A stretch of DNA of 64,000 nucleotides from CAVUDO01 sp963740255. Lineage in GTDB: Bacteria; Actinomycetota; Actinomycetes; Mycobacteriales; Cryptosporangiaceae. The notes under the pieces are model-generated. The model had not been told where the DNA came from. It saw nothing but the letters and a program-made list of their open reading frames with translations, and ran no database searches. Each line of letters begins with the position of its first letter. The stretch's first letter is position 1. Positions 44,013-52,731 of the stretch are shown here, piece after piece. The stretch lies in NCBI GenBank assembly GCA_963740255.1, contig CAVUDO010000002.1:434001-498000 (forward strand). The letters run 5' to 3'. The position numbers and the translations under genes were made by a program.

Positions 44013-45124
44013 CGGCGTTGCGTTCGGTGGTGCTCGCCGGCGGCGGGACCGGCGGCCATATCGAGCCCGCGTTGGCGCTGGCCGACTGCCTCCGCCGGCA
44101 CGACCCCGACGTCCGGGTGACCTGCCTCGGCACGCCCAAGGGACTGGAGGCCGAGCTGATCCCGGCCCGCGGCTGGGACCTGGAGCTGATCCCGGCCTAC
44201 CCGCTGCCGCGGCGTCCGGGCATCGACCTGGTGCGCACCCCCGGCCGGATCGCCGGCAGCGTCACCGCCGCGGCCGCGGTGCTCGACGGGGTGGGCGCGG
44301 ACGTGGTGGTCGGTTTCGGCGGCTACGTGGCCCTGCCGGGCTATCTGGCCGCCCGACGCAGGCGGGTGCCGATGGTCGTGCACGAGGTGAACAACCCGGC
44401 GGGGATCGCCAACAAGGTCGGTTCCCGCCTGACCCGCTTCGTCGGCCTGGGGGGAGCGCACGTCGCGTTGCGCCACGGCCGGGTGGTGGGCGTTCCGCTG
44501 CGGCGCTCGATCGCCACGCTCGACCGGGACGCGGTGCGCGCCAAGGCCCGTGTCCATTTCGGACTCGACCCGGAACGGCCGACGCTGTTCGTCTCGGGCG
44601 GCTCGCAGGGCGCCCGGTCGCTGAACCTCGCGGTGGCCGGCGCGGCCGGCGCGCTCGGCGCGGCCGGCGTCCAGGTGCTGCACGTGATCGGTGCGCGCAA
44701 CGTCCTCGACGTCCTCCCGGCCGGGGACGGCGCTCCGTACGTGACCCTGCCGTTCCTCGACCGGATGGACCTGGGCTACGCCGCGGCCGACCTGATGCTG
44801 TGCCGCGGCGGCGCGATGACCTGTGCGGAGGTGGCCGCCGTCGGCCTGCCGGCGGTGTACGTGCCGCTGCCCTGGGGCAACGGCGAGCAACGCCGCAACG
44901 CGCTGCCGGTGGTCGACGCCGGCGGCGGTCTGCTCTGCGACGACGGGGACCTCTCCGCGTCCTGGCTGGAGGAGAACGCGATTCCGTTGTTGACCGATCC
45001 GGTCCGACTGCGTGCGATGGCCCGGGCGGCGGCATCCCGGGGGCGGCGCGACGGCGACGAGGCGCTGCTGGCCCTGGTGCACGAGGCGGTCCGGTCGTCT
45101 GGACGGACGGAGGAGCCGACGTGA
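44009..45124 (+). CDS. murG: Undecaprenyl-PP-MurNAc-pentapeptide GlcNAc transferase
   Basis: It converts lipid I to lipid II at the cytoplasmic membrane face. The 371-residue GT-B protein has the Gly-rich loop LAGGGTGGHIEPALALAD, VGFGGYVALPGYLAAR, HEVNNPAGIANK, VSGGSQGARSLN and the donor-site CRGGAMTCAEVAAVGLPAVYVPLPWGNGEQ. Both ends overlap the neighbours by four bases (GTGA). The GTG start follows GGAGAGGAGG. Confidence 0.97.
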   Translation: MTALRSVVLAGGGTGGHIEPALALADCLRRHDPDVRVTCLGTPKGLEAELIPARGWDLELIPAYPLPRRPGIDLVRTPGRIAGSVTAAAAVLDGVGADVVVGFGGYVALPGYLAARRRRVPMVVHEVNNPAGIANKVGSRLTRFVGLGGAHVALRHGRVVGVPLRRSIATLDRDAVRAKARVHFGLDPERPTLFVSGGSQGARSLNLAVAGAAGALGAAGVQVLHVIGARNVLDVLPAGDGAPYVTLPFLDRMDLGYAAADLMLCRGGAMTCAEVAAVGLPAVYVPLPWGNGEQRRNALPVVDAGGGLLCDDGDLSASWLEENAIPLLTDPVRLRAMARAAASRGRRDGDEALLALVHEAVRSSGRTEEPT

Positions 45125-46545
45125 TCGTCGAGACGCACAACGACCTGACCGGCGTCACCGCCGAGGACCTCGGCCGGGTGCACGTGATCGGGGTGGGCGG
45201 CGTCGGCATGAACGGGGTCGCGCGGTTGCTGGCCAGCCGGGGCATCCCCGTCAGCGGGAGCGACATCAAGCAGTGGCCGGCCCTGGACGCCCTCGCCGCC
45301 CTCGGCGTCACCATTCACATGGGGCACAGCGCGTCCAACCTGGACGGCGTGGACACGGTCGTCTACTCCACCGCGATCAAGGACGACAACCTCGAGCTCG
45401 CCGAGGCGCGGCGCCGCGGCCTGCGGGTGCTGCACCGGGCCGAGGCGCTGGTGGCGGCGATGAACGGGCGCCGGGTGGTCGCCGTGGCCGGCACCAACGG
45501 CAAGACGACCACCACCTCGATGATGACCAACGTGCTGCAGCACTGCGGCGCCGACCCGTCGTTCGTGATCGGCGGCGAACTGGCCGGCGTCGGGTCCAGC
45601 GCGCACCACGGCACCGGCGAGCACTTCGTCGTCGAGGCCGACGAGAGCGACAAGACCTTCCTGCTCTACCAGCCCTTCGCCGAGATTGTCACCAACGTCG
45701 AGGCCGACCACCTCGACACCTATGTCGACCTGGCCGGTGTCGAAGCCGGTTTCGCCGAATTCGCCGACCGGCTCGTCCCGGACGGCTTCCTGGTGGTGTG
45801 CGCCGACGACCCCGGAGCGGTGCGGCTCGGTGCGCACGCGCGGGCCCAGGGGCGCGCCGTCTACACCTACGGCCGGGGCGAGGGGGTCGACCTGCGCTTG
45901 ACCGAGGAGGTCTCCGGCATTGCCGGGACCAGCTACGTGGCCGTCCTGGACGGCGAGCGGCTGGGCACGGTGACGATCGGTGTGCCCGGTCCGCACCTGG
46001 CCCTGAACTCCGGTGGAGCGTTGCTGGCGGGTGTCCGGCTCGGCATGCCGGCCAAGGGGGTGATCGAGGCGCTCAACGGCTACCGGGGGGTGCGGCGCCG
46101 GTTCGAGCTCAAGGGCGTGGTCGACCGGGTGCGGGTCTACGACGACTACGCCTACCACCCGACCTCGATGGCCGCCCAGCTCCAGACCGTGCGCGCGGTG
46201 GCCGAGGGCGGGCGGGTCCTGGTCGTCTTCCAGCCCTACCGGCTCTACCGGACGCTGATGTTCGGCGACGGCATCGCCGAGGCGCTCTCGCTGGCCGACG
46301 AGGTGATCGTGATGGAGGTCTTCTGTCCGGGTGAAGAGCGGTTGCCGGGGCAGGGCGGAGCGGCGCTCGCCCGGGCCGTGGCGTTGCCGGAGTCGAGCGT
46401 GGTGTTCGAACCGTCCTGGTCCGCGGTCGCTCCGGAGGTGGCCCGCCGGGCCCGCGCGGGCGACCTGGTGCTGACCATGGGCGCCCCCCCGATCTCGATG
46501 ATGGGGGAGGAGATCCTGGCGGCGCTCCAGGCGCGGGGGGAGTGA
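45121..46545 (+). CDS. murC: UDP-N-acetylmuramate--L-alanine ligase
   Basis: This first Mur ligase adds L-Ala. The 474-residue product has VHVIGVGGVGMNGVARLL (UDP-binding), VAVAGTNGKTTTTSMM (ATP), VVEADESDKTFLLY, TNVEADHLDTY and the C-terminal DDYAYHPTSMAAQL. The GTG overlaps the murG stop, and ftsQ overlaps its end by four bases. The gene order murG-murC-ftsQ-ftsZ is as in other actinobacteria. Confidence 0.97.
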   Translation: MIVETHNDLTGVTAEDLGRVHVIGVGGVGMNGVARLLASRGIPVSGSDIKQWPALDALAALGVTIHMGHSASNLDGVDTVVYSTAIKDDNLELAEARRRGLRVLHRAEALVAAMNGRRVVAVAGTNGKTTTTSMMTNVLQHCGADPSFVIGGELAGVGSSAHHGTGEHFVVEADESDKTFLLYQPFAEIVTNVEADHLDTYVDLAGVEAGFAEFADRLVPDGFLVVCADDPGAVRLGAHARAQGRAVYTYGRGEGVDLRLTEEVSGIAGTSYVAVLDGERLGTVTIGVPGPHLALNSGGALLAGVRLGMPAKGVIEALNGYRGVRRRFELKGVVDRVRVYDDYAYHPTSMAAQLQTVRAVAEGGRVLVVFQPYRLYRTLMFGDGIAEALSLADEVIVMEVFCPGEERLPGQGGAALARAVALPESSVVFEPSWSAVAPEVARRARAGDLVLTMGAPPISMMGEEILAALQARGE

Positions 46546-47315
46546 ACACCGACCGGACCCCCCCGTCCCGGCGGTGGCGACTGCGACGCGGGGCGGGTGT
46601 GTCCGCTCCGGCGGCCCGCCTGCCCGGCCCCCAGGTCCGACGTGGGGGAGTGCGGGCCGCGGCTCCCTACCTGCTCGTCCTCACCGTGCTCTCGCTGGTG
46701 GCCGTGACGGGGTGGGTGGTGCTCGGCACCGGGGTGCTCGGCGTCCGCGAGGTGCGGGTGGAGGGGGCGCGGACCCTGTCCAGGACGGACGTCGCGGCCG
46801 CGACCGAGATCGTCCGCGACACGCCGCTGGCCCGGCTGGACCTCGGTGCGGTGGCCGCCCGCGTCCGGGAGCTGCCGCCGGTCGCCCAGGTGCGGGTCCG
46901 CCGCTCCTGGCCGCACACGGTGGTGGTGGAGGTGGTGGAACGGACCGCCGCGGTGGCCGTCCCGCGCGGCGACGGGTTCCTGCTGGTGGACGCGACCGGG
47001 GTGGCGTTCCGGGTCGTGCCCGAGCGCCCGGTTGGGCTGCTGCCGGTGGAGCTGGCCAAGCCCGGTCCCGCCGACCGCGCCACCCGGGCGGCGATCACGG
47101 TGGTGAGACAGCTCCCGGCCGCACTCCGTGCCAAGGTGGTGCTGGTGGCGGCACCGACGGCCGAGCAGGTCGAGCTGCGGCTCGCGGGCGGGCGGGTCGT
47201 GTTCTGGGGAGACGCCGCCGACGGTGGTCGCAAGGCGACGGTCGCGACCGCGTTGCTGACCCGGAAGGGAAAGCGGATCGACGTCAGTGCGCCCGGGGTG
47301 GCGACCGTGCGGTGA
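46542..47315 (+). CDS. ftsQ: Cell division protein FtsQ
   Basis: This 257-residue bitopic divisome protein has a basic cytoplasmic N-terminus (1-45) and one membrane helix (YLLVLTVLSLVAVTGWVVLG). The POTRA domain (GVREVRVEGARTLSRTDVAAATEI, LPPVAQVRVRRSWPHTVVVEVVERTAAVAV) and the FtsQ beta domain follow. The GTG start overlaps the murC stop. A gap of about 230 bases with its own promoter separates it from ftsZ. Confidence 0.93.
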   Translation: MNTDRTPPSRRWRLRRGAGVSAPAARLPGPQVRRGGVRAAAPYLLVLTVLSLVAVTGWVVLGTGVLGVREVRVEGARTLSRTDVAAATEIVRDTPLARLDLGAVAARVRELPPVAQVRVRRSWPHTVVVEVVERTAAVAVPRGDGFLLVDATGVAFRVVPERPVGLLPVELAKPGPADRATRAAITVVRQLPAALRAKVVLVAAPTAEQVELRLAGGRVVFWGDAADGGRKATVATALLTRKGKRIDVSAPGVATVR

Positions 47316-47432
47316 GCGTGATGCGGTGCGCTCCGGCCGGTATCGGGAACGCCGCTCACGAATTGTGGGGGCCGCCCCGCGTGGCAGCTTGAATCGACGC
47401 CACGCCGCCGCCTACCGTCCGTGCATGAGAGC

Positions 47433-47461
47433 TTGACAATACTGTAACGCTCCACTAGAGG
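47433..47461 (+). promoter_or_regulatory. ftsZ promoter
   Basis: TTGACA at 47433-47438 (perfect -35), a 17-bp spacer and TAGAGG at 47456-47461 (-10) lie about 88 bases before the ftsZ ATG. The A+T-rich stretch AATACTGTAACG between them stands out from the surroundings. It gives ftsZ its own strong promoter inside the dcw cluster. Confidence 0.8.
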
Positions 47462-47548
47462 GTGATAGTTCGGCCATCGTCGTCACGGTGTCGCGCCGAC
47501 CTTCGAGCCGGGGCACAGAGATCCACCCTGAAGAGGAAAGGCGTTCCG

Positions 47549-48667
47549 ATGACACCTCCGCACAACTACCTGGCGGTCATCAAGGTCGCCGGTGTCGGCG
47601 GCGGTGGCGTCAATGCCGTCAACCGGATGATCGAGGTGGGGCTCAAGGGTGTGGAGTTCATCGCGATCAACACGGACGCGCAGGCCCTGCTGATGAGCGA
47701 CGCCGACGTGAAGCTCGACGTCGGCCGGGAGCTGACCCGGGGTCTCGGCGCCGGGGCCAACCCGGAGGTGGGCCGCAAGGCCGCCGAGGACCACAAGGAC
47801 GAGATCGAAGAGGTCATCAAGGGCGCCGACATGGTCTTCGTGACCGCCGGCGAGGGCGGCGGCACCGGCACCGGTGGCGCGCCCGTGGTGGCCGCGATCG
47901 CCCGCAAGCTCGGCGCGTTGACCATAGGCGTGGTCACCCGGCCGTTCGCCTTCGAGGGCCGCCGCCGCGGCGTCCAGGCCGAGGCCGGCATCGACGAGCT
48001 GCGCAACGAGTGCGACACGCTGATCGTGATCCCCAACGACCGGCTGCTCTCCCTCGGCGAGCGCGACATCAGCATGATGGACGCCTTCCGGATGGCCGAC
48101 CAGGTGCTGCTCTCCGGGGTCCAGGGCATCACCGACCTCATCACCACGCCGGGGCTGATCAACCTCGACTTCGCCGACGTGAAGAGCGTGATGAGCGGAG
48201 CGGGCTCGGCGCTGATGGGCATCGGATCGGCCCGCGGCGACAACCGGGCCGTCGAGGCCGCCGAGGCGGCGATCTCCTCGCCGCTGCTGGAGGCGAGCAT
48301 GGAGGGCGCCCACGGGGTCCTGCTCTCGGTCGCCGGCGGGTCCGACCTGGGCCTTTTCGAGATCCACGAGGCCGCCTCCCTGGTCGCGGACGCCGCCCAC
48401 CCGGACGCGAACATCATCTTCGGCACGGTCATCGACGACGCCCTCGGCGACGAGGTCCGCGTCACGGTGATCGCCGCCGGCTTCGACAGCGGGATGCCGT
48501 CGTTCCGGCGCGCCGACGCGCCGTCCCGGATCACCCCCGCGGAGTCCCACGGTGGCCAGGCATCGACACCGCGCCCGCCGTACCAGTCCCAGCCCCCCGC
48601 ACCCGCCCCGAAGCGGGTCATCTTCGACGACGTGGACGTCCCCGACTTCCTGAAAAACGGCGCCTGA
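47549..48667 (+). CDS. ftsZ: Cell division protein FtsZ
   Basis: This tubulin-like GTPase forms the Z ring. The 372-residue product has VAGVGGGGVNAVNRM, the tubulin signature GEGGGTGTGG (101-110), NDRLL, the T7 loop region NLDFADVKSVM and a short linker to the C-terminal peptide DDVDVPDFLKNGA, the binding site for SepF and other partners. ATG 47549 has AGAGGAAAGG upstream; the frame opens at 47462. Its own promoter lies upstream. Confidence 0.98.
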   Translation: MTPPHNYLAVIKVAGVGGGGVNAVNRMIEVGLKGVEFIAINTDAQALLMSDADVKLDVGRELTRGLGAGANPEVGRKAAEDHKDEIEEVIKGADMVFVTAGEGGGTGTGGAPVVAAIARKLGALTIGVVTRPFAFEGRRRGVQAEAGIDELRNECDTLIVIPNDRLLSLGERDISMMDAFRMADQVLLSGVQGITDLITTPGLINLDFADVKSVMSGAGSALMGIGSARGDNRAVEAAEAAISSPLLEASMEGAHGVLLSVAGGSDLGLFEIHEAASLVADAAHPDANIIFGTVIDDALGDEVRVTVIAAGFDSGMPSFRRADAPSRITPAESHGGQASTPRPPYQSQPPAPAPKRVIFDDVDVPDFLKNGA

Positions 48668-48680
48668 GTGGGCGGCCCGC

Positions 48681-48742
48681 CGAGGCACGCGCCTCGCTGC
48701 GTTGTCGGGCCTCGCACGTAGCTTCGCCACGCCACGAGGCCC
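48681..48742 (+). terminator. Possible terminator hairpins after ftsZ
   Basis: Two inverted repeats lie in the 217-base gap after ftsZ: CGAGGC/GCCTCG (48681-48696, four-base loop) and GGGCCTCG/CGAGGCCC (48707-48714 with 48735-48742). Neither has a T-run, so they may be weak or factor-assisted terminators, or only folding elements. Confidence 0.35.
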
Positions 48743-48884
48743 TCCGCCTTGCGATCCACGCACCTCGACGGGCTCCAGGTCAGGACAGACACCACTGGTC
48801 AGGCGAGGTTCGGGGTCGGGTCAAGCGCCAGGTCAGGGGCGGGCTGGGGTCAGGCCGGTGGCATGTCTGGAGCGTGTGTGAGGC

Positions 48885-49631
48885 ATGGTGGGAGAGCGGT
48901 TGGGCGGCGGTAGGCAGGCGCGGCGGGTTGAGTTGGCGGGGAACCTGGCGGCGCTCGAGCAGCGGCTGCGGGATGCGTGTGCCGCGGCCGGGCGGGACCG
49001 GGCCGAGGTGACGCTGGTCGCCGTGACGAAGGCCTTTCCCGCCTCCGACGTGGCGCTGCTCGCCGAGCTCGGGGTCGCCGACGTCGGGGAGAACCGGGAC
49101 CAGGAGGCGCGCGCCAAGCGGGCCGAGGTGCCGGCCGCGCTGCGGTGGCACCACGTGGGGCAGGTGCAGCGCAACAAGGTCCGGTCCATCGGCCGCTACG
49201 CCGACGTCGTACACAGCGTGGACCGCGCCGAACTCGTCCCGGCGTTCGCTGTGTCGGCCGGCTCCCGAGAGCGGCCGCTGGACGTGCTCGTGCAGGTGAA
49301 CCTCGCACCGGACCTGTCGGCGGCTGCCCACCGGGGCGGTGCCGACCAGGCCGGGGTGCTCGACCTGGCCGAGATGGTCGTCGCGCAGAACAGCCTTCGA
49401 CTGCGCGGGGTGATGGCGGTATCTCCTCGGGAGGCCGACCCGGACGACGCTTTTGCCCGGCTTGCGACGATCGCTGCCGATCTTCGAGCCGCCTGCCCCG
49501 GGGCCGGTTGGATCTCGGCGGGAATGAGCGGTGACCTGGAGCATGCAGTGCGACACGGTGCGACACATGTGCGTGTCGGAACCGCCTTGCTAGGAGAACG
49601 GGTGTCCTCGCGCGCTAATGTGGGTCTCTGA
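48885..49631 (+). CDS. yggS: Pyridoxal phosphate homeostasis protein (YggS/YlmE family)
   Basis: This PLP-binding protein of the alanine racemase-fold group I has 248 residues and acts in cofactor and amino acid balance. Seen are LVAVTKAFPASDVALLAELG (PLP Lys), DVGENRDQEARAKRAEV, RWHHVGQVQRNKVRSI, LVQVNLAP, LRLRGVMAVSP and the phosphate-binding SAGMSGDLEHAVRHGATHVRVGTALLGER. Here the gene follows ftsZ directly; the pgeF-like gene often found between them is absent. sepF follows in 53 bases. Confidence 0.94.
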   Translation: MVGERLGGGRQARRVELAGNLAALEQRLRDACAAAGRDRAEVTLVAVTKAFPASDVALLAELGVADVGENRDQEARAKRAEVPAALRWHHVGQVQRNKVRSIGRYADVVHSVDRAELVPAFAVSAGSRERPLDVLVQVNLAPDLSAAAHRGGADQAGVLDLAEMVVAQNSLRLRGVMAVSPREADPDDAFARLATIAADLRAACPGAGWISAGMSGDLEHAVRHGATHVRVGTALLGERVSSRANVGL

Positions 49632-49684
49632 ATAACATCGCTGTCATTCGGCGGTGTCTTTCACCGTAGAGGAGGGGGCGCCTC

Positions 49685-50326
49685 ATGGGGGCAATGCGCA
49701 AGGCGGGCGTCTGGCTCGGCCTCGTCGAGGAGGATGACAGCGCACGCTACGCCGACTCGGCCTACGACCACGAGTACGACGACAACGGCCGGTTCGAGGA
49801 GCGTCGGAGCAGTCGCCGGTACGACCACGGACGGTTCGCCGACCGTCGGTACGACGCCGCCGACGACTTGGACGCCGACGACGAGTTCGAGGAGCCGGCG
49901 CCCCGCCTGGCCCGGTCGGAGCGGGTCGCCGGTCGCGGCTCGAGCCGGATGGCCGCCAGCCCCGCCCCGCCGATCCACGACAACCTGGCGCTCGCACCCC
50001 AGCTGGTGCGCGACCACGCCCCGGTCGAGGCCGACGCCGACGATTCGTGGTATCGCATCACCACGCTGCACCCGACCACCTACAACGAGGCCCGGACCAT
50101 CGGAGAGCACTTCCGAAAGCACATTCCGGTCATCTTGAACCTCACCGAAATGGACGAGTCGGACGCCAAGCGACTGGTTGACTTTGCGGCCGGACTCACC
50201 TTTGGTCTGCGCGGTAGCATCGAGCGCGTGACCAACCGGGTCTTCCTGCTCTCGCCGGCCAACGTCACCGTTACCGCGGAGGACAAGGCACGCATCGCCG
50301 AGGGTGGGTTCTTCAACCAGAGTTAG
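49685..50326 (+). CDS. sepF: Cell division protein SepF
   Basis: SepF anchors FtsZ to the membrane. The 213-residue product has an N-terminal amphipathic membrane helix (MRKAGVWLGLVEED), an acidic/Arg-rich variable linker rich in repeated RRYD (about 25-100) and the SepF core (YRITTLHPTTYNEARTIGEHFRKHIPVILNLTEMDESDAKRLVDFAAGLTFGLRGSIERV). GAGGAGGGGG precedes ATG 49685; ATG 49694 is the alternative. In actinobacteria, which lack FtsA, SepF is the main FtsZ anchor. Confidence 0.95.
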   Translation: MGAMRKAGVWLGLVEEDDSARYADSAYDHEYDDNGRFEERRSSRRYDHGRFADRRYDAADDLDADDEFEEPAPRLARSERVAGRGSSRMAASPAPPIHDNLALAPQLVRDHAPVEADADDSWYRITTLHPTTYNEARTIGEHFRKHIPVILNLTEMDESDAKRLVDFAAGLTFGLRGSIERVTNRVFLLSPANVTVTAEDKARIAEGGFFNQS

Positions 50327-50342
50327 AGGACGACGTCTCCCC

Positions 50343-50648
50343 GTGGTGCTCGTATGGCAGCTCACCTACCTCGTGTTGTATCTCTTTCTGATGCTGTTGC
50401 TCGCGCGTCTGGTGATGGAGTACGTGCTGGTCTTCGCTCGGCGGTGGCAGCCAGGCCGTGGGGCGGCAGCGGCCCTGGAGCTGGTGTGGAGCACTACGGA
50501 TCCCCCTTTGCGTGCGCTACGCAGGGTGATCCCCCCGCTGAGGATCGGTAGCGTTAGCCTTGACCTTGGCTTCCTGCTGCTGCTCATGATTGTGTCTGTC
50601 CTCATGAGCGTGGTGGGACGGCAGATTTCAGCGTTGCTCGCTGCGTGA
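50343..50648 (+). CDS. YggT family membrane protein
   Basis: This is a 101-residue protein with two membrane helices (LVLYLFLMLLLARLVMEYVLVFA and LGFLLLLMIVSVLMSVVGRQ) separated by the YggT loop TTDPPLRALRRVIPPLRIG. It lies between sepF and wag31, its conserved place in actinobacteria, 16 bases after sepF. Start GTG 50343 or GTG 50346. YggT proteins are linked to division and envelope integrity; the mechanism is unknown. Confidence 0.9.
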   Translation: MVLVWQLTYLVLYLFLMLLLARLVMEYVLVFARRWQPGRGAAAALELVWSTTDPPLRALRRVIPPLRIGSVSLDLGFLLLLMIVSVLMSVVGRQISALLAA

Positions 50649-50685
50649 TGCCGCCCCCCTCGCCGACGTGTCCGGAGGAGAACCG

Positions 50686-51504
50686 ATGCCGCTGACCCCC
50701 GCCGACGTTCACAACGTGGTCTTCAAGAAACCGCCGATCGGCAAGCGCGGTTACGACGAGGATGACGTCGACGCGTTCCTCGACGAGGTCGAGCGCGAGC
50801 TCGCCCGGCTGATCGAGGAGAACAACGACCTCAAGGCGCAGGTCGACCGGGGTCGCACCGGCGGCGGTCCGCCGGCGATCGCGCCCGCCGCGGTCGGCGA
50901 CGGAGACCTCCGCCGCCTCGCGGCCGAGAACAACGACCTGAAGAGTCAGGTCGAGCGGCTCCGTCAGGAGCGGCAGCAGGCCCAGCAGGCGGCTCAACAG
51001 GCCCAGCAGGCCGCGCAACAGGCGGTCGGCGGGGCCCCGGCGGGGGGCATCGTCGGCGAGGCCCAGGGCGAGCAGGCGCTGCGGGTGCTGATGATGGCCC
51101 AGCGCACCGCCGACGAACACGTCACCGACGCCCGCCGCGAGGCCGACAACGTGTTGAACGAGGCGCGGGCCAAGGCCGAGAAGGTCACCCGCGACGCCCA
51201 GGGCAAGGCCGAGGCTCTCGAACGCGACGCCCGGCAGCGGCACCAGGAGGCCATGGGCGGCCTGGACGCCAAGCGGGCGGCGCTGCAGAAGCACATCGAG
51301 GAGCTCAAGGCGTTTGAGCGCGAGTACCGCACCCGCCTCAAGGCCTACCTGGAGAGCCAGCTGCGTGACCTCGACAGCCGGGGGCAGGCGATGGACACCG
51401 AGGTCAACCGCCAGGCGGCGGGCGCCTCGACCCTCTCCGGCGCGTTCGGCGGGCCGCACAGCGGGTTCGGCTCCACCGCCGACGCCTCCGAGCGCAGCCG
51501 CTGA
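50686..51504 (+). CDS. wag31: Polar growth protein Wag31/DivIVA
   Basis: DivIVA marks the poles and organises cell-wall growth in actinobacteria. The 272-residue product has the lipid-binding N-terminal domain (MPLTPADVHNVVFKKPPIGKRGYDEDDVDAFLD), a first coiled coil, a Gly/Ala/Pro linker and a Gln/Ala-repeat region (QQAQQAAQQAQQAAQQA). A long second coiled coil (about 135-235) follows. ATG 50686 has GGAGGAGAA upstream; the frame opens 18 bases earlier. Confidence 0.96.
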   Translation: MPLTPADVHNVVFKKPPIGKRGYDEDDVDAFLDEVERELARLIEENNDLKAQVDRGRTGGGPPAIAPAAVGDGDLRRLAAENNDLKSQVERLRQERQQAQQAAQQAQQAAQQAVGGAPAGGIVGEAQGEQALRVLMMAQRTADEHVTDARREADNVLNEARAKAEKVTRDAQGKAEALERDARQRHQEAMGGLDAKRAALQKHIEELKAFEREYRTRLKAYLESQLRDLDSRGQAMDTEVNRQAAGASTLSGAFGGPHSGFGSTADASERSR

Positions 51505-51532
51505 CCACCTACGCCACGCAGGACGTTGAGCT

Positions 51533-52225
51533 GTGATCGTCGTCAGTCTTCTGCTGATCCTGCTGTCGGGCGGGATGCTCGCCACGGGGATTCTGGACAC
51601 CAACGACGGCCTCGTGCTGGCGTCCATCGCCGTGAGCGTGTTCGCGGCGGCCGCGCTGTTCCTGGGCATCCGCCAACAGCGGGCCCAGAGTTCGCCGGCG
51701 GACGACGACGAGTCGACGGAGGACACGGACGCCGAACCGGACACGGCGACCGAGCTTCCGGCCGACTCCACCGCCCGACGGCCGGGCGGCGGAGGGCCTT
51801 CGGCGCCCGGGGACGGGAGCGCCGCACCGAACACTGCCGCCCCGGTCCTGGCAGCGCCGGATCGCGCCAACGTCGTCGCGCGCGGAGGGGTCGAGCCCGC
51901 CGGCCCGGAGCGGAACGGATCCGCGGGCACCGAGCCGGTTGCCGCGACCGAGCTGGGCCAGGACGAGGACCTCGAAGACCTCGACGACCCGGCCGACGAA
52001 CCGCCGGCCGAGCTGCTGCTCGCCAGCGAGGAGGAGACGCTCTCCCATCGCGACGACGAGGTGTTGGTTGTCGACGGTCGTCCGCGCTACCACCTGACCG
52101 GCTGTCCGCACCTGGCCGACAAGGCCAGCGAGCCGCTGCCGGTCGCCGAGGCCGTCGAACTCGGCTTCACTCCGTGCAGCCGCTGCGCCGTCGCCACCAC
52201 GCTGCTCGGGGCCGTCAGCTCCTGA
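51533..52225 (+). CDS. Membrane protein with C-terminal Cys/His cluster, unknown function
   Basis: This 230-residue protein has two N-terminal hydrophobic helices (2-20 and 27-47), then a long acidic, disordered linker. The compact C-terminal domain reads VVDGRPRYHLTGCPHLADKASEPLPVAEAVELGFTPCSRC: one Cys-x-His pair and a CxxC, suggesting a metal site. I know this kind of protein only as a conserved hypothetical near wag31. The GTG start lies 28 bases after wag31. The metal site would face the cytoplasm or the outside depending on topology, which I cannot fix. Confidence 0.7.
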   Translation: MIVVSLLLILLSGGMLATGILDTNDGLVLASIAVSVFAAAALFLGIRQQRAQSSPADDDESTEDTDAEPDTATELPADSTARRPGGGGPSAPGDGSAAPNTAAPVLAAPDRANVVARGGVEPAGPERNGSAGTEPVAATELGQDEDLEDLDDPADEPPAELLLASEEETLSHRDDEVLVVDGRPRYHLTGCPHLADKASEPLPVAEAVELGFTPCSRCAVATTLLGAVSS

Positions 52226-52362
52226 CCCGGCACGCGCCACGCCGCGCGATGCGGGGAACCGCGAACCACGGGGGATGATGCACGCTACGTCCCCGCGCCC
52301 TGCTGCCCGGGCCGGGGACGCGACGCCGCCACGTGCCGGTGGCCCGACCGCGAGGAGGCTGG

Positions 52363-52731
52363 GTGAAGGCCGACCCGGTGCGGTCCCGGCTCGTGATCGC
52401 GGCCCGGGTCAAGCCAGGAGCCTCCGGCACGGTCGTCGGCGGACGCCACCACCGACCCGGCGGGCCGGCCCTGGTGGTGGCGGTCACGGCCCGGGCGGTG
52501 GACGGCGCGGCCACGGAGGCGGTGTTGCGGGCGATGGCCGAGGAGTTGGGCGTTGGCCGTGGTCAGGTGAGCCTGGTGCGCGGCCGGACCGGTCGCGACA
52601 AGGTCCTGGCCGTGGACGAGCCCCCCCGACGGTGCGGCGCCACGCGTGGCGGTGTTGCGGCGGGACGTGCGCCCGCGACCGGGCCGCGGGCCGCGCAGGT
52701 GTCCGTGGAGCCCGCCGAGGCGGTCCGGTGA
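52363..52731 (+). CDS. DUF167 (YggU family) protein
   Basis: This is a 122-residue protein whose first 80 residues are the DUF167 fold: RLVIAARVKPGASGTVVGG, LVVAVTARAVDGAATEAVLRAMAEELGV and VSLVRGRTGRDKVLAV. The rest is a short Ala/Arg-rich tail. GTG 52363 has GAGGAGG upstream. Its stop overlaps the antiporter GTG. The function of the family is unknown. Confidence 0.85.
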   Translation: MKADPVRSRLVIAARVKPGASGTVVGGRHHRPGGPALVVAVTARAVDGAATEAVLRAMAEELGVGRGQVSLVRGRTGRDKVLAVDEPPRRCGATRGGVAAGRAPATGPRAAQVSVEPAEAVR

